DNA of 64,000 nt from Lentilactobacillus senioris (GTDB lineage Bacteria; Bacillota; Bacilli; Lactobacillales; Lactobacillaceae): contig NZ_JAPQEZ010000001.1 of assembly GCF_026798195.1 (NCBI RefSeq), forward strand, positions 370,901-434,900, in the 5' to 3' direction. This document shows, piece by piece, positions 54,720-62,760 of the stretch. Below the pieces are notes generated by a model. That model was not told the origin of the DNA and ran no database searches. It saw only the letters and a program-made list of their open reading frames with translations. Both the position numbers and the translations under genes were made by a program. Each line of letters begins with the position of its first letter. Positions within the stretch are counted from its first letter, which is position 1.

Positions 54720-56240
54720 ATGTTAACGGATCAAAAGAAATATATTTTATCAATCGACCAAGGAACCACTAGTACTCGGGCGATGCTTTTCGATCATTCG
54801 GGACGCAAGGTTATCGAAGGGTATAAGGCGATCGATCAGATTATTCCCCACAGCGGCTGGATTGAAGAAGACGCTAACGAAATTTGGAATTCAGTATTGT
54901 CGGTGATCGCTAGTGCGTTAATTGATGGGGGAATTCATCCTGAAGACGTTGAAGGAATTGGAATCTCTAACCAACGAGAAACCACGATCATTTGGGATAA
55001 AGAAACTGGTGAACCGATTTATAATGCGATTGGCTGGCAATCTAAGCAAACCGCTCAATTGGCTCGGAAATTAGAGGCGGATGGTTATTCTAATTTAATC
55101 CACAAGAAGACCGGCTTGATTGTGGACTCTTACTTCTCTGCCACCAAAATTCGGTGGATCTTAGACCACGTGGCTGGAGCCCAAGAACGAGCTGAAAAAG
55201 GCGAGTTATTGTTTGGGACGGTAGATACCTGGTTAACTTGGAAACTCTCCGGTGGCCGATACCACGTTACTGATTACACCAATGCTAGTCGAACTATGTT
55301 ATTTAACATTCACGCTTTGCGGTGGGATGAAGATATTTTGAAGCTGTTAAACATTCCGGCAGCAATTTTGCCAGAAGTAAAGACTTCCAGTGAAGTGTAT
55401 GGCACGACTCAAAATTACCAATTCTACGGCATCGAAGTTCCAATTGCTGGTATTGCCGGAGACCAACAGGCCGCATTGATTGGCCAGATGGCGTTTGAAC
55501 CGGGAATGATTAAGAATACATACGGCGACGGGGCGTTCTTGATTATGAACACTGGATTAAAGCCAGAATTGGCCGATGACAACTTGTTAACTACCATTGC
55601 TTATAATATCGATGGTACGGTTAATTACGCATTAGAAGGGTCTATTTTTGCTGCTGGGTCTGCAGTTAGTTGGTTGCATGATAATATGCAATTGATTGAT
55701 AACGTCCCAGAATCCAGACAAGCAGCTATGAATTCAACGGATAACGATGAAGTTTACGTGGTACCCGCCTTTAACGGTTTGGGAGCACCATATTGGGATC
55801 AAGACGTACGCGGGGCTGCCTTTGGGATGACACGGGGAACAACTAGAAATGATTTTGTAAAGGCGACCTTACAGTCGATTGCTTATGGGACCAAGGACAT
55901 CATCGAAACGATGGAACGAGATACTCACATTCGGATTCCACAACTGATGGCCGATGGGGGAGCTTCACGAAACCGTTATTTAATGCAATTTCAAGCAGAT
56001 ATCTTAAACATCCCAATTATTCGAGCTAGTGATGAAGATACCACTGCGTTTGGGGCAGCCGTATTGGCCGGCCTAGCAGTGGATTTCTGGAAAAGTCTTG
56101 ACGAAATCAAAGGCTTTGTTGAAACTGGTCGACTCTTTAAACCAGATATGCAAGCTGATCGGCGGTCGAAATTATACCGCGGCTGGAAAGCGGCGGTTGC
56201 CGCTACCCGGACTTTCCGGTTAACTGACTTAGAAGATTAA
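54720..56240 (+). CDS. glpK: Glycerol kinase
   Basis: A 506-residue FGGY kinase that phosphorylates glycerol to glycerol 3-phosphate. The ATP/phosphate motif [13 protein letters not shown] is at residues 13-25 and [12 protein letters not shown] is near residue 246; the C-terminal lobe is complete ([17 protein letters not shown]). In many Firmicutes a His in the motif YHFYG is phosphorylated by HPr and activates the enzyme; here the equivalent is Q234 in NYQFYG. GGAGG precedes the ATG at 54720; a reading from 54687 would cover the cre site and ribosome site. No glpO/glpD is adjacent. Confidence 0.95.
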   Translation: MLTDQKKYILSIDQGTTSTRAMLFDHSGRKVIEGYKAIDQIIPHSGWIEEDANEIWNSVLSVIASALIDGGIHPEDVEGIGISNQRETTIIWDKETGEPIYNAIGWQSKQTAQLARKLEADGYSNLIHKKTGLIVDSYFSATKIRWILDHVAGAQERAEKGELLFGTVDTWLTWKLSGGRYHVTDYTNASRTMLFNIHALRWDEDILKLLNIPAAILPEVKTSSEVYGTTQNYQFYGIEVPIAGIAGDQQAALIGQMAFEPGMIKNTYGDGAFLIMNTGLKPELADDNLLTTIAYNIDGTVNYALEGSIFAAGSAVSWLHDNMQLIDNVPESRQAAMNSTDNDEVYVVPAFNGLGAPYWDQDVRGAAFGMTRGTTRNDFVKATLQSIAYGTKDIIETMERDTHIRIPQLMADGGASRNRYLMQFQADILNIPIIRASDEDTTAFGAAVLAGLAVDFWKSLDEIKGFVETGRLFKPDMQADRRSKLYRGWKAAVAATRTFRLTDLED

Positions 56241-56245
56241 ATTAA

Positions 56246-56279
56246 AAAGGAGTGAACACTAAAGTGTTCACTCCTTATT
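56246..56279. terminator. Bidirectional terminator
   Basis: AAGGAGTGAACACT and AGTGTTCACTCCTT form a perfect hairpin between glpK and the converging gene, whose stop lies just behind it. Confidence 0.85.
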
Positions 56280-56688
56280 TAGTTTCACTGAGGTAACGAT
56301 TTTCGATTAATAATTGTTTGGAACGCTGGTCTGCTGGTTGGTAACCGATGTTAAATAAATGTTTGAAGTACATCATGTTATACAAGCCAGCCCAGATGAA
56401 GCGACAAATGTTGGCGCCAATGTAGTAAGCCGTTTCAAACGTTTCTCCCATGGCCATAGAAATTCCCATCCCCATGATTAGTTGAATACTAATCATGCTT
56501 AAGAAATTGTACCAATCAGAGCGAAAAATTGACGGTAGCATCCCAAAAATCAAGCTGGTCCAAGAAAAGCCTACCTTGGCAATTCTCATTTGGCCATCGG
56601 CGCGTTTGACTACCGCAAAGTTGGGTGGAATTGGGATCATATTATTATTGTTTTGATCATCATTACCGTTACCAAACGGATTTTGCAT
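56275..56688 (-). CDS. Small membrane protein (DUF2628-like)
   Basis: A 137-residue protein. An Asn/Asp/Pro-rich soluble N-terminus (NPFGNGNDDQNNNN, then IPIPPNFAVVKR) is followed by VGFSWTSLIFGMLPSIFRSDW, the pattern of DUF2628-type proteins, and two or three membrane helices. The C-terminus NIGYQPADQRSKQLL is soluble. Function unknown. It lies 21 bases behind the RlmD-like gene on the same strand and may share its transcript. Confidence 0.65.
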   Translation of the reverse strand: MQNPFGNGNDDQNNNNMIPIPPNFAVVKRADGQMRIAKVGFSWTSLIFGMLPSIFRSDWYNFLSMISIQLIMGMGISMAMGETFETAYYIGANICRFIWAGLYNMMYFKHLFNIGYQPADQRSKQLLIENRYLSETK

Positions 56689-56709
56689 AGCAGGGCCTGC
56701 TTTCTGGAA

Positions 56710-58116
56710 TTATTTTTTGGTGAACTTAACAACTGCTTCACAACGAGCAGTTTGGGGCATCATGTCGATAGATTGAATCAGATCAACTCGATACTTGTCT
56801 GTTAACTTGACTAGATCACGGGCCAAAGTTGATGGATTACATGAAATGTAAACGAATTGGCTGGGAGCACTAGTTAAAATAGCGTCGATTAATGAATCAG
56901 CTAAACCGGTACGGGGAGGATCCACGATGATAATATCGGGGTCGAAGCCATCTTCTAACCAAGCTGGCAAGAGTTCTTCAGCTTCACCCACTTCATAAAA
57001 GGCGTTAGTGATATGGTTTTTTAAGGCATTGTGATTGGCATCATCTACCGCTTCTTCAATGGTATCCATGCCCCGGACTTCACGAACTTGATCCGCAGCC
57101 AAGAGGCCGATGGTTCCGACACCAGCGTAGGCATCTACTAGTTTTTCTTTACCGGTTAGTTTCAATGACTTAAAAGCTTCGTGGTAAAGGGTAGGGGTCA
57201 TAAATGAGTTTAACTGTAAGAAGGCTCGTGGTGATAAATCAAATTCGAGACCATCGAGGATTTCGGTAATTACCTTTTTACCAGCTAAATGAATAGTTTG
57301 TTCGCCCCAGACTAGTGAAGTTTTGCCAGGATTGACGTTTTGGTTAACGGACACTACTTCTGGTAATTCAGTAGCAATCCGTTCCAAGAGTTGGCGTTTT
57401 TTCAGTAATTTAGGACTTTGGGTCACAAAAGTAACCTGAACTTCGTTAGTGGCAACGGCGGCTCTAACCACCACCGTTTTAATGATGCCGGAGTTCTTTT
57501 CTTCGTCATATACTGGAATGTCGAGGTCGGCGATCATAGCGACAACGGCATTCATGACCTTCATTACTAGTGGATATTGTAAGGCACTAGTTTTGAGATC
57601 TACCACGTTGTGACTACGTGCTTCATACAAACCGGCAACTACTTGACCATCTTGTTCGCGAACTTGGAATTGCGCTTTGTTCCGGTAAGCTACCGGATTA
57701 TCCATCCCGATGGTTTGCGGAATTTTGTAGTGTTTATAACCGGCTGGCTTGAATTTTTCGAGGGCACTAATAATCATGTCCCGTTTAAATTGTAGCTGAG
57801 CTGGGTAGGCTAAGTTTTCGAGCTCAAAGCCACCTACTTCGTTAGCGTACGCATCTATTGGTTCAACCCGGTCTGCTGAAGTTTGTAAAATTTCAGTGAG
57901 ATCTGCCCGAATAAAGCGGGGAAGATCTTCTCGAACGGTGACCCGGACCACTTCATTAGGTAAAGCACCAGGAACGAAAACCAGTTTGCGTTGGTAGTAA
58001 CCGATTCCTTCCCCGTTGATGCCCAGGCGCTTGATAGTAATTTTAAATTGTTCGCCAGGTGTTACGGAAACACCGTCGCGATCGTAGTTATTGTAATTTT
58101 TTTCGTATTTAGTCAT
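56710..58116 (-). CDS. 23S rRNA (uracil-5-)-methyltransferase, RlmD/RlmCD type
   Basis: A 468-residue protein with an N-terminal TRAM domain (residues 18-80, FKITIKRLGINGEGIGYY) and a C-terminal SAM methyltransferase domain: VDAYAGVGTIGL near residue 323, IIIVDPPRTGL near residue 397 and the catalytic Cys in YISCNPSTLARD near residue 425. It methylates C5 of uracil in 23S rRNA (U747/U1939). The [4Fe-4S] cluster cysteines usual after the TRAM domain (CGGCQLQ) are missing, the site reading VGGFELE, so this is a cluster-less form. Confidence 0.85.
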   Translation of the reverse strand: MTKYEKNYNNYDRDGVSVTPGEQFKITIKRLGINGEGIGYYQRKLVFVPGALPNEVVRVTVREDLPRFIRADLTEILQTSADRVEPIDAYANEVGGFELENLAYPAQLQFKRDMIISALEKFKPAGYKHYKIPQTIGMDNPVAYRNKAQFQVREQDGQVVAGLYEARSHNVVDLKTSALQYPLVMKVMNAVVAMIADLDIPVYDEEKNSGIIKTVVVRAAVATNEVQVTFVTQSPKLLKKRQLLERIATELPEVVSVNQNVNPGKTSLVWGEQTIHLAGKKVITEILDGLEFDLSPRAFLQLNSFMTPTLYHEAFKSLKLTGKEKLVDAYAGVGTIGLLAADQVREVRGMDTIEEAVDDANHNALKNHITNAFYEVGEAEELLPAWLEDGFDPDIIIVDPPRTGLADSLIDAILTSAPSQFVYISCNPSTLARDLVKLTDKYRVDLIQSIDMMPQTARCEAVVKFTKK

Positions 58117-58199
58117 GGGAACTTCCTTACTGCTTAGTATTCGCTCATTATAACAGAGATGGTCAATGTTTGTCAGATTAGCCTAATATTTTAATAAAA

Positions 58200-58237
58200 T
58201 AAAAACCGCTTGGTAAGGGTGACTAACCAAGCGGATA
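58200..58237 (-). terminator. Terminator of the aldo/keto reductase gene
   Basis: CCGCTTGGT and ACCAAGCGG pair around a 14-nt loop; on the minus strand TTTTTAT follows. Confidence 0.85.
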
Positions 58238-58254
58238 AGTTAACTTAAATTTGC

Positions 58255-59103
58255 TTAAAAATCTGCGGTATCTGGATCCGTAACCAATTCAGCTTGACCA
58301 TGGAAACCATCAATAGTTTTCATATCCGCTGGTTCTAGTTCGAAGTCAAAAATATCGGCGTTGGACTTGATATATTCTTCGTGAACGGACTTAGGTAATG
58401 GTAAGAAACCGTGTTGTAATGACCAACGAAGGACTACTTGAGCGGCTGATTTGTTGTATTTAGCGGCAATGTCATTAAGGGCTGGGATCTTAAGAACTGA
58501 ACCAGTACCTAATGGACTGTAAGCTTCGGATAAAATGTCGTGATCGTCATTGTATTCCACTACCCCAGGTTGTAAATCACTAGGGTTTAGGAAAATTTGG
58601 TTAACCATTGGAGTGATTTCTGCGGTTTCCAGTAGGGCATCTAAATGATGAGGTCTGAAATTAGAAACCCCGATTGCCTTGGCTTGGCCAGATTTATAAA
58701 ATTCTTCCATGGCTTTCCAGGATTGGGCGTTAACTTCTTTCCAGTTAGAACGGAAGTTGACTGGGTTAGGCCAGTGAATTAGATATAAATCAACGTACTC
58801 CAAGCCTAATTTACTTAATGAGTCAGCAAAAGCTAGCTTTGTTGCTTCATAACCGTGATCGTTGTTCCAAAGTTTAGTGGTAACAAAGATATCTTTGCGA
58901 TCCACGCCACTATCCTTAATGGCTTGACCTACAAATTCTTCGTTACCATAGCCAGCAGCGGTATCAATGTGACGATAACCCGCTTTTAACGCTGCCAATA
59001 CTGAGTCATAAGCTTCGTCGCCATCAGCTTGCCAAGTACCAAGGCCCACTACCGGAATTTTATTTCCGTTAGAAAGGGTATATGTATCAGTTAATCCTGC
59101 CAA
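58255..59103 (-). CDS. Aldo/keto reductase (2,5-diketo-gluconate reductase-like)
   Basis: A 282-residue TIM-barrel oxidoreductase. The tetrad is intact: Asp in HIDTAAGYGNE, Tyr in the same motif near residue 51, Lys in VTTKLWN near residue 76 and His in LIHWPNPV near residue 109. The NADPH-binding LPKSVHEEYIKSN is near residue 242. It reduces aldehydes or ketones. The start is TTG at 59103 with GGAGGG seven bases upstream; an in-frame ATG at 59136 would put that ribosome site in the coding sequence. Confidence 0.88.
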   Translation of the reverse strand: MAGLTDTYTLSNGNKIPVVGLGTWQADGDEAYDSVLAALKAGYRHIDTAAGYGNEEFVGQAIKDSGVDRKDIFVTTKLWNNDHGYEATKLAFADSLSKLGLEYVDLYLIHWPNPVNFRSNWKEVNAQSWKAMEEFYKSGQAKAIGVSNFRPHHLDALLETAEITPMVNQIFLNPSDLQPGVVEYNDDHDILSEAYSPLGTGSVLKIPALNDIAAKYNKSAAQVVLRWSLQHGFLPLPKSVHEEYIKSNADIFDFELEPADMKTIDGFHGQAELVTDPDTADF

Positions 59104-59328
59104 AGTGATCCCTCCAAATTCTTTTAGTAAATACATTCTAAATAAAAATCAAATTTAGTCAAATTTAATGTAAAAAAGAATATATAGCAGTTTAATTTCT
59201 GAAAACATGATAATATATTCAGTAACCGATGGCATGTTAACAACAATGGTAACGCTATCTGGTTACGGTTAATTTAAAGAATTATACCGAAAAAATTGTG
59301 GTAAACACCACCCCGAGGAGGATATAGT

Positions 59329-60186
59329 ATGGAACGAAATGTAGCAATTGTGACGGGTGCTTCATCTGGAATTGGAATGCAAATTGCCAAGAACCTAAAG
59401 CGAAATGGCTTCAACGTTTTTGGCTTGGCTCGGCGAGTAGACAAAATGAACGCGCTAGATAACTTGGGGATTAATACCATGTATCTAGACGTAGCTGATG
59501 AAGACAGTGTTGATGCTGCAATTAAGCAAATTGTAGCTCAAACTGGTCGAATTGACGTTTTAGTTAATAACGCTGGCTATGGTTCTTTTGGGGCGGTGGA
59601 AGAAGTACCGTTAGAAGAAGGCGAATACCAATTCAAGGTTAACGTTTTTGGTACTATGAAAATGATCCAAGCGGTCTTACCAACTATGCGGGCTCAACAC
59701 AGCGGCCGGATTATTAACATTTCATCAGTAGACGGTAAAATTGCCCAATTAATGGGCAGTTGGTACGTTGGGTCTAAGTTTGCCATTGAAGGGATCAGTG
59801 ACGCATTAAGATTAGAACTCAAACCATTTGGTATTGACGTTATCGTAGTTGAACCAGGGGTAGTGGCCTCAGAATGGTCAGCAGTAGCAATGGATAAGTT
59901 GGTGGATAGTTCTGCTAATGGTCCTTACGCTGGGATGGCTCGGCAAGCTCAAAACTTCATGACTGCTACTAGTCAATTTGCTTCTCAACCTCGGGTAGTG
60001 GCTCGACTAGTTGATATGGCAGCTATTAGTCGCCGGCCTAAGACTCGTTACGCTGGTGGTGCTGGCGCTAAGCTAGGATTGTGTGCTCGCAAAGTCCTTT
60101 CTGATCGAGCTATGGATGCATTAATGACGGCAATGTACCGTTATACTTCTAAGATGGTGAACCACGAAATCGCGATTAACCGTTAA
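59329..60186 (+). CDS. SDR-family oxidoreductase (classical, 3-oxoacyl/short-chain type)
   Basis: A 285-residue short-chain dehydrogenase: TGASSGIG at residues 9-16, an NADP-type ARR at the end of beta-2 (GLARRVDKM), NNAGYGSFG near residue 85, Ser in NISSVDG and the Tyr/Lys pair in WYVGSKFAIEG near residue 148. The C-terminal extension is longer than a minimal SDR. It probably acts on a lipophilic or ketone substrate. GAGGAGG precedes the ATG. It stands alone just before the TPP riboswitch. Confidence 0.85.
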   Translation: MERNVAIVTGASSGIGMQIAKNLKRNGFNVFGLARRVDKMNALDNLGINTMYLDVADEDSVDAAIKQIVAQTGRIDVLVNNAGYGSFGAVEEVPLEEGEYQFKVNVFGTMKMIQAVLPTMRAQHSGRIINISSVDGKIAQLMGSWYVGSKFAIEGISDALRLELKPFGIDVIVVEPGVVASEWSAVAMDKLVDSSANGPYAGMARQAQNFMTATSQFASQPRVVARLVDMAAISRRPKTRYAGGAGAKLGLCARKVLSDRAMDALMTAMYRYTSKMVNHEIAINR

Positions 60187-60203
60187 TTAAATACTAAGAA
60201 AAA

Positions 60204-60290
60204 ACACTGGGGGTGCCATTGTGGCTGAGATGGAATTTTCCAATCCCTTGGAACCTGTAAGTTAATACTTGCGTAGGGAATGTGTGCTGT
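60204..60290 (+). promoter_or_regulatory. TPP (THI-box) riboswitch aptamer
   Basis: Conserved core elements are in order: ACTGGGGGTGCC, GGCTGAGATG, CCCTTGGAACCTG and GTTAATACTTGCGTAGGGAA. It senses thiamine pyrophosphate and controls thiMDE. The 3' strand ACTTGCG (60267-60273) is complementary to CGCAAGT (60312-60318) in the following terminator loop, giving the antiterminator pairing. Confidence 0.95.
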
Positions 60291-60295
60291 TTTAC

Positions 60296-60337
60296 TGAGC
60301 CGTTACCCGCAAGTAATTAGGTAGCGGCTTTTTTGCT
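60296..60337 (+). terminator. Attenuator terminator of the thi operon
   Basis: GCCGTTACC and GGTAGCGGC pair, followed by TTTTTT. It forms when TPP is bound. Confidence 0.88.
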
Positions 60338-60363
60338 GCCTCAATTATGAGGAGGAAACTATA

Positions 60364-61158
60364 ATGAAATTTGAATTATTAGATCAAGTGAGAGACCAAA
60401 ATCCCATTGCGTTTAACATTTCTAACTTTGTGACTGTTCAAGATGTAGCTAACGGGATTAACGCTATTGGTGGTTCACCAATCATGTCTGAAGAAATTAA
60501 CGAAGCTAATGCCATGGTGCAAATGAGTAATTCGGTGACGATTAACCTAGGGGCCTTTACCGAAGCTCAACTCGATCAAATTAAAGCGGTGGGCTTGGCA
60601 GCCCAGGATAATTTTAAGCCGGTAGTCTTAGATCCAGTGGCCGTGGGTGCGGTTGCTTACCGTTTGGAACGGTGCAACCAACTACTAGACGAATTTCCAG
60701 TGACGGTCATTCGCGGTAATGCAGGAGAAGTAGCGGCCTTAGCGGACGTAGAATGGCAAAGCAAAGGCATTGATGCTGGGGACGGTAACGCTGATGTAGT
60801 AGCAATGGCTAAAGTACTCGCTAATAAACGAAACTGTGTAGTGGTGTTGAGTGGCAAAACCGATGTGATCACTGATGGTACTAAGGTAACACGGGTCTAT
60901 AATCAAACTGATTTGTTCAAATTGCACGTGGGTTCAGGTGATATGCTTTCTAGTACCATTGGGGTCTTCTTAGGAACTGGCGTCGATCCATACGAAGCGG
61001 CGCAAATGGCTAGCTTGACGTTTGCAGTGGCCGGTCAAGTGGTAGCGGAGAAGATGGAACAACCATTGGCTGGTAGTTTTGGCCCTCGGTTAATAGATGA
61101 GTTATACTTAATTAATAAGAGCACCGTCGAAGCCGTCGGTGATTTCAAGGAGGAGTAA
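60364..61158 (+). CDS. thiM: Hydroxyethylthiazole kinase
   Basis: A 264-residue kinase that phosphorylates 4-methyl-5-hydroxyethylthiazole for thiamine salvage. The substrate loop FNISNFVTVQDVANGINAIGGSPIMSEE (positions about 18-45) is characteristic, as are VLDPVAVGA near residue 89, RGNAGEVAAL near residue 119 and the catalytic HVGSGDMLSSTI near residue 188. GAGGAGG precedes the ATG. It is the first gene of the riboswitch-controlled operon, five bases before thiD. Confidence 0.94.
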   Translation: MKFELLDQVRDQNPIAFNISNFVTVQDVANGINAIGGSPIMSEEINEANAMVQMSNSVTINLGAFTEAQLDQIKAVGLAAQDNFKPVVLDPVAVGAVAYRLERCNQLLDEFPVTVIRGNAGEVAALADVEWQSKGIDAGDGNADVVAMAKVLANKRNCVVVLSGKTDVITDGTKVTRVYNQTDLFKLHVGSGDMLSSTIGVFLGTGVDPYEAAQMASLTFAVAGQVVAEKMEQPLAGSFGPRLIDELYLINKSTVEAVGDFKEE

Positions 61159-61163
61159 CTGGG

Positions 61164-61982
61164 ATGGTGAATGATTTTCCACAAGCACTAACGATTGCTG
61201 GAACGGACAGTGGTGGTGGCGCTGGTGTTATGGCTGATATTAAAACAATGCAAGAAAATCACGTCTTCGCTGCGGCAGTTGTCGTGGCAGTAACGGCGCA
61301 AAACACGCTTGGAGTTACTGATTTTATGGCGATGCCTACCAAGCTAATCGATGAACAATTCAAGGCAGTGGCCGAAGATTTACAGATTAGAGCGGTGAAA
61401 ACGGGCATGTTGGCTGATAGCCAAAGCGTGAAAACGGTAGTGGCTAATTTGCAAAAGTATGATTTAGGTCCCTTGACGGTTGATCCCGTGATGATTGCTA
61501 AGGGTGGGGCTAGATTATTGGCCGAAGACGCAATTGCTACTGTCAGAGACGAATTATTGCCGTTAGCTACCATTTTGACACCGAACTTACCAGAAGCCGA
61601 AGTGTTAGCGGAAATGCATATTCGCGATGAAGCAACTATGCAACTGGCTGGTCATCGTCTCCAGGAATTAGGCGCTAAAAATGTGATTGTTAAGGGTGGT
61701 CACGAAACAAGCGATACTGCTAGTGACTTTGTGTTATTAGAAAACGGAGAATCTTTCTGGGTATCAGCGCCTAGAGTAGAAACTAAGCGAACCCACGGAA
61801 CGGGTGATACCTTATCTTCAGCGATTACTGCTGAGTTGGCCAAGGGGGCTGACATTAAAACTGCGATCCAAAGAGCGAAACGGTATGTTTCGGCTACGAT
61901 CGCCAACGGAATTGAAGTGGGGCACGGCCATGGTCCATTGAACCACTGGGCTGGCCGGCAGCTTAAGGAGGAAAAGGATTAA
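61164..61982 (+). CDS. thiD: Hydroxymethylpyrimidine/phosphomethylpyrimidine kinase
   Basis: A 272-residue ribokinase-fold enzyme phosphorylating HMP twice. Motifs: AGTDSGGGAGVMADIKTM near residue 13, VKTGMLAD near residue 76, VDPVMIAKGG near residue 106, TPNLPEAEVL near residue 138 and the anion-hole motif THGTGDTLSSAI near residue 213. AAGGAGGAG overlaps the end of thiM. It would use HMP from TenA or uptake. Confidence 0.94.
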   Translation: MVNDFPQALTIAGTDSGGGAGVMADIKTMQENHVFAAAVVVAVTAQNTLGVTDFMAMPTKLIDEQFKAVAEDLQIRAVKTGMLADSQSVKTVVANLQKYDLGPLTVDPVMIAKGGARLLAEDAIATVRDELLPLATILTPNLPEAEVLAEMHIRDEATMQLAGHRLQELGAKNVIVKGGHETSDTASDFVLLENGESFWVSAPRVETKRTHGTGDTLSSAITAELAKGADIKTAIQRAKRYVSATIANGIEVGHGHGPLNHWAGRQLKEEKD

Positions 61983-62632
61983 TGAGTGTGACTTTTGAAC
62001 CGGGGCTACTTAATGCGTACTTTGTAGCGGGAACCCAAGATTTGGCGGGGATGCGTGATTTACCCAGCTTGTTGGATGAAGCCATTGAAGCTGGAATTAC
62101 TGCGTTTCAATTTCGGGAAAAAGGCCCTAAGGCGTTAACCGGGGTGGCCAAACGAGAATTAGCCGTTATTTTGCAAAAACGCTGCTTAAAAGCTAATATT
62201 CCGTTCATCATTGATGATGATCTGGATTTAGCGCTAGAGCTTAACTCCGACGGAATTCACGTGGGCCAAAAGGACGATAAAATTGAAACGGTAGTGGAGC
62301 GCATTTCCGTTCGTAAAATGTTTGTGGGCCTTTCTGCTAACACAGTAGAACAGGTAAACGCTGCTAATCAATTGGACCGAGTGGCCTATATCGGTTCTGG
62401 TCCAATCTTTCCTACCCAGTCCAAAGCCGATGCAGATCCTGCAATTGGAGTGGCTGGCTTAACCACATTAGTTGAAGCTAGTGACAAACCGGTAGTAGCC
62501 ATTGGGGGAATTACCGAAAATAATGTCGCTCAACTACGAGGATCTGGTGCTGCCGGAGCCGCCGTAATCTCAATGATTTCTAAGAGTGATCATGTTGATG
62601 AAGCGGTGGCGGCAATTAAGGAAGTATTTTAA
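61982..62632 (+). CDS. thiE: Thiamine-phosphate synthase
   Basis: A 216-residue TIM-barrel enzyme joining HMP pyrophosphate and thiazole phosphate. Characteristic elements are QFREKG near residue 42, PFIIDDDLDLALE near residue 75, GIHVGQKD near residue 93, IGSGPIFPTQSK near residue 138 and VAIGGITENNV near residue 174. The ATG overlaps the thiD stop by one base (TAATG). With thiM and thiD it completes salvage; thiC, thiG and thiH are not seen, so the strain probably depends on precursors. Confidence 0.94.
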   Translation: MSVTFEPGLLNAYFVAGTQDLAGMRDLPSLLDEAIEAGITAFQFREKGPKALTGVAKRELAVILQKRCLKANIPFIIDDDLDLALELNSDGIHVGQKDDKIETVVERISVRKMFVGLSANTVEQVNAANQLDRVAYIGSGPIFPTQSKADADPAIGVAGLTTLVEASDKPVVAIGGITENNVAQLRGSGAAGAAVISMISKSDHVDEAVAAIKEVF

Positions 62633-62669
62633 TATAGAGTTACAAAATGATTACTAAAGTTTCATTTTC

Positions 62670-62710
62670 GATAAATTCGGGCGGAATGTTTTCCAAACCG
62701 AATTTTTTTA
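62670..62710 (+). terminator. Terminator of the thi operon
   Basis: AAATTCGG and CCGAATTT pair, with inner GGAA/TTCC, followed by TTTTTT. Confidence 0.8.
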
Positions 62711-62760
62711 GTTAAAGTAGTCTTGGGATATAAATATAAGGTTTAGAAAGGAATAAGCCA

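Noticed and set aside
61259-61573. A 104-codon minus-strand open frame within thiD
   Set aside because: Antisense to a conserved enzyme, Ala/Thr-rich composition typical of complement frames, no ribosome site.
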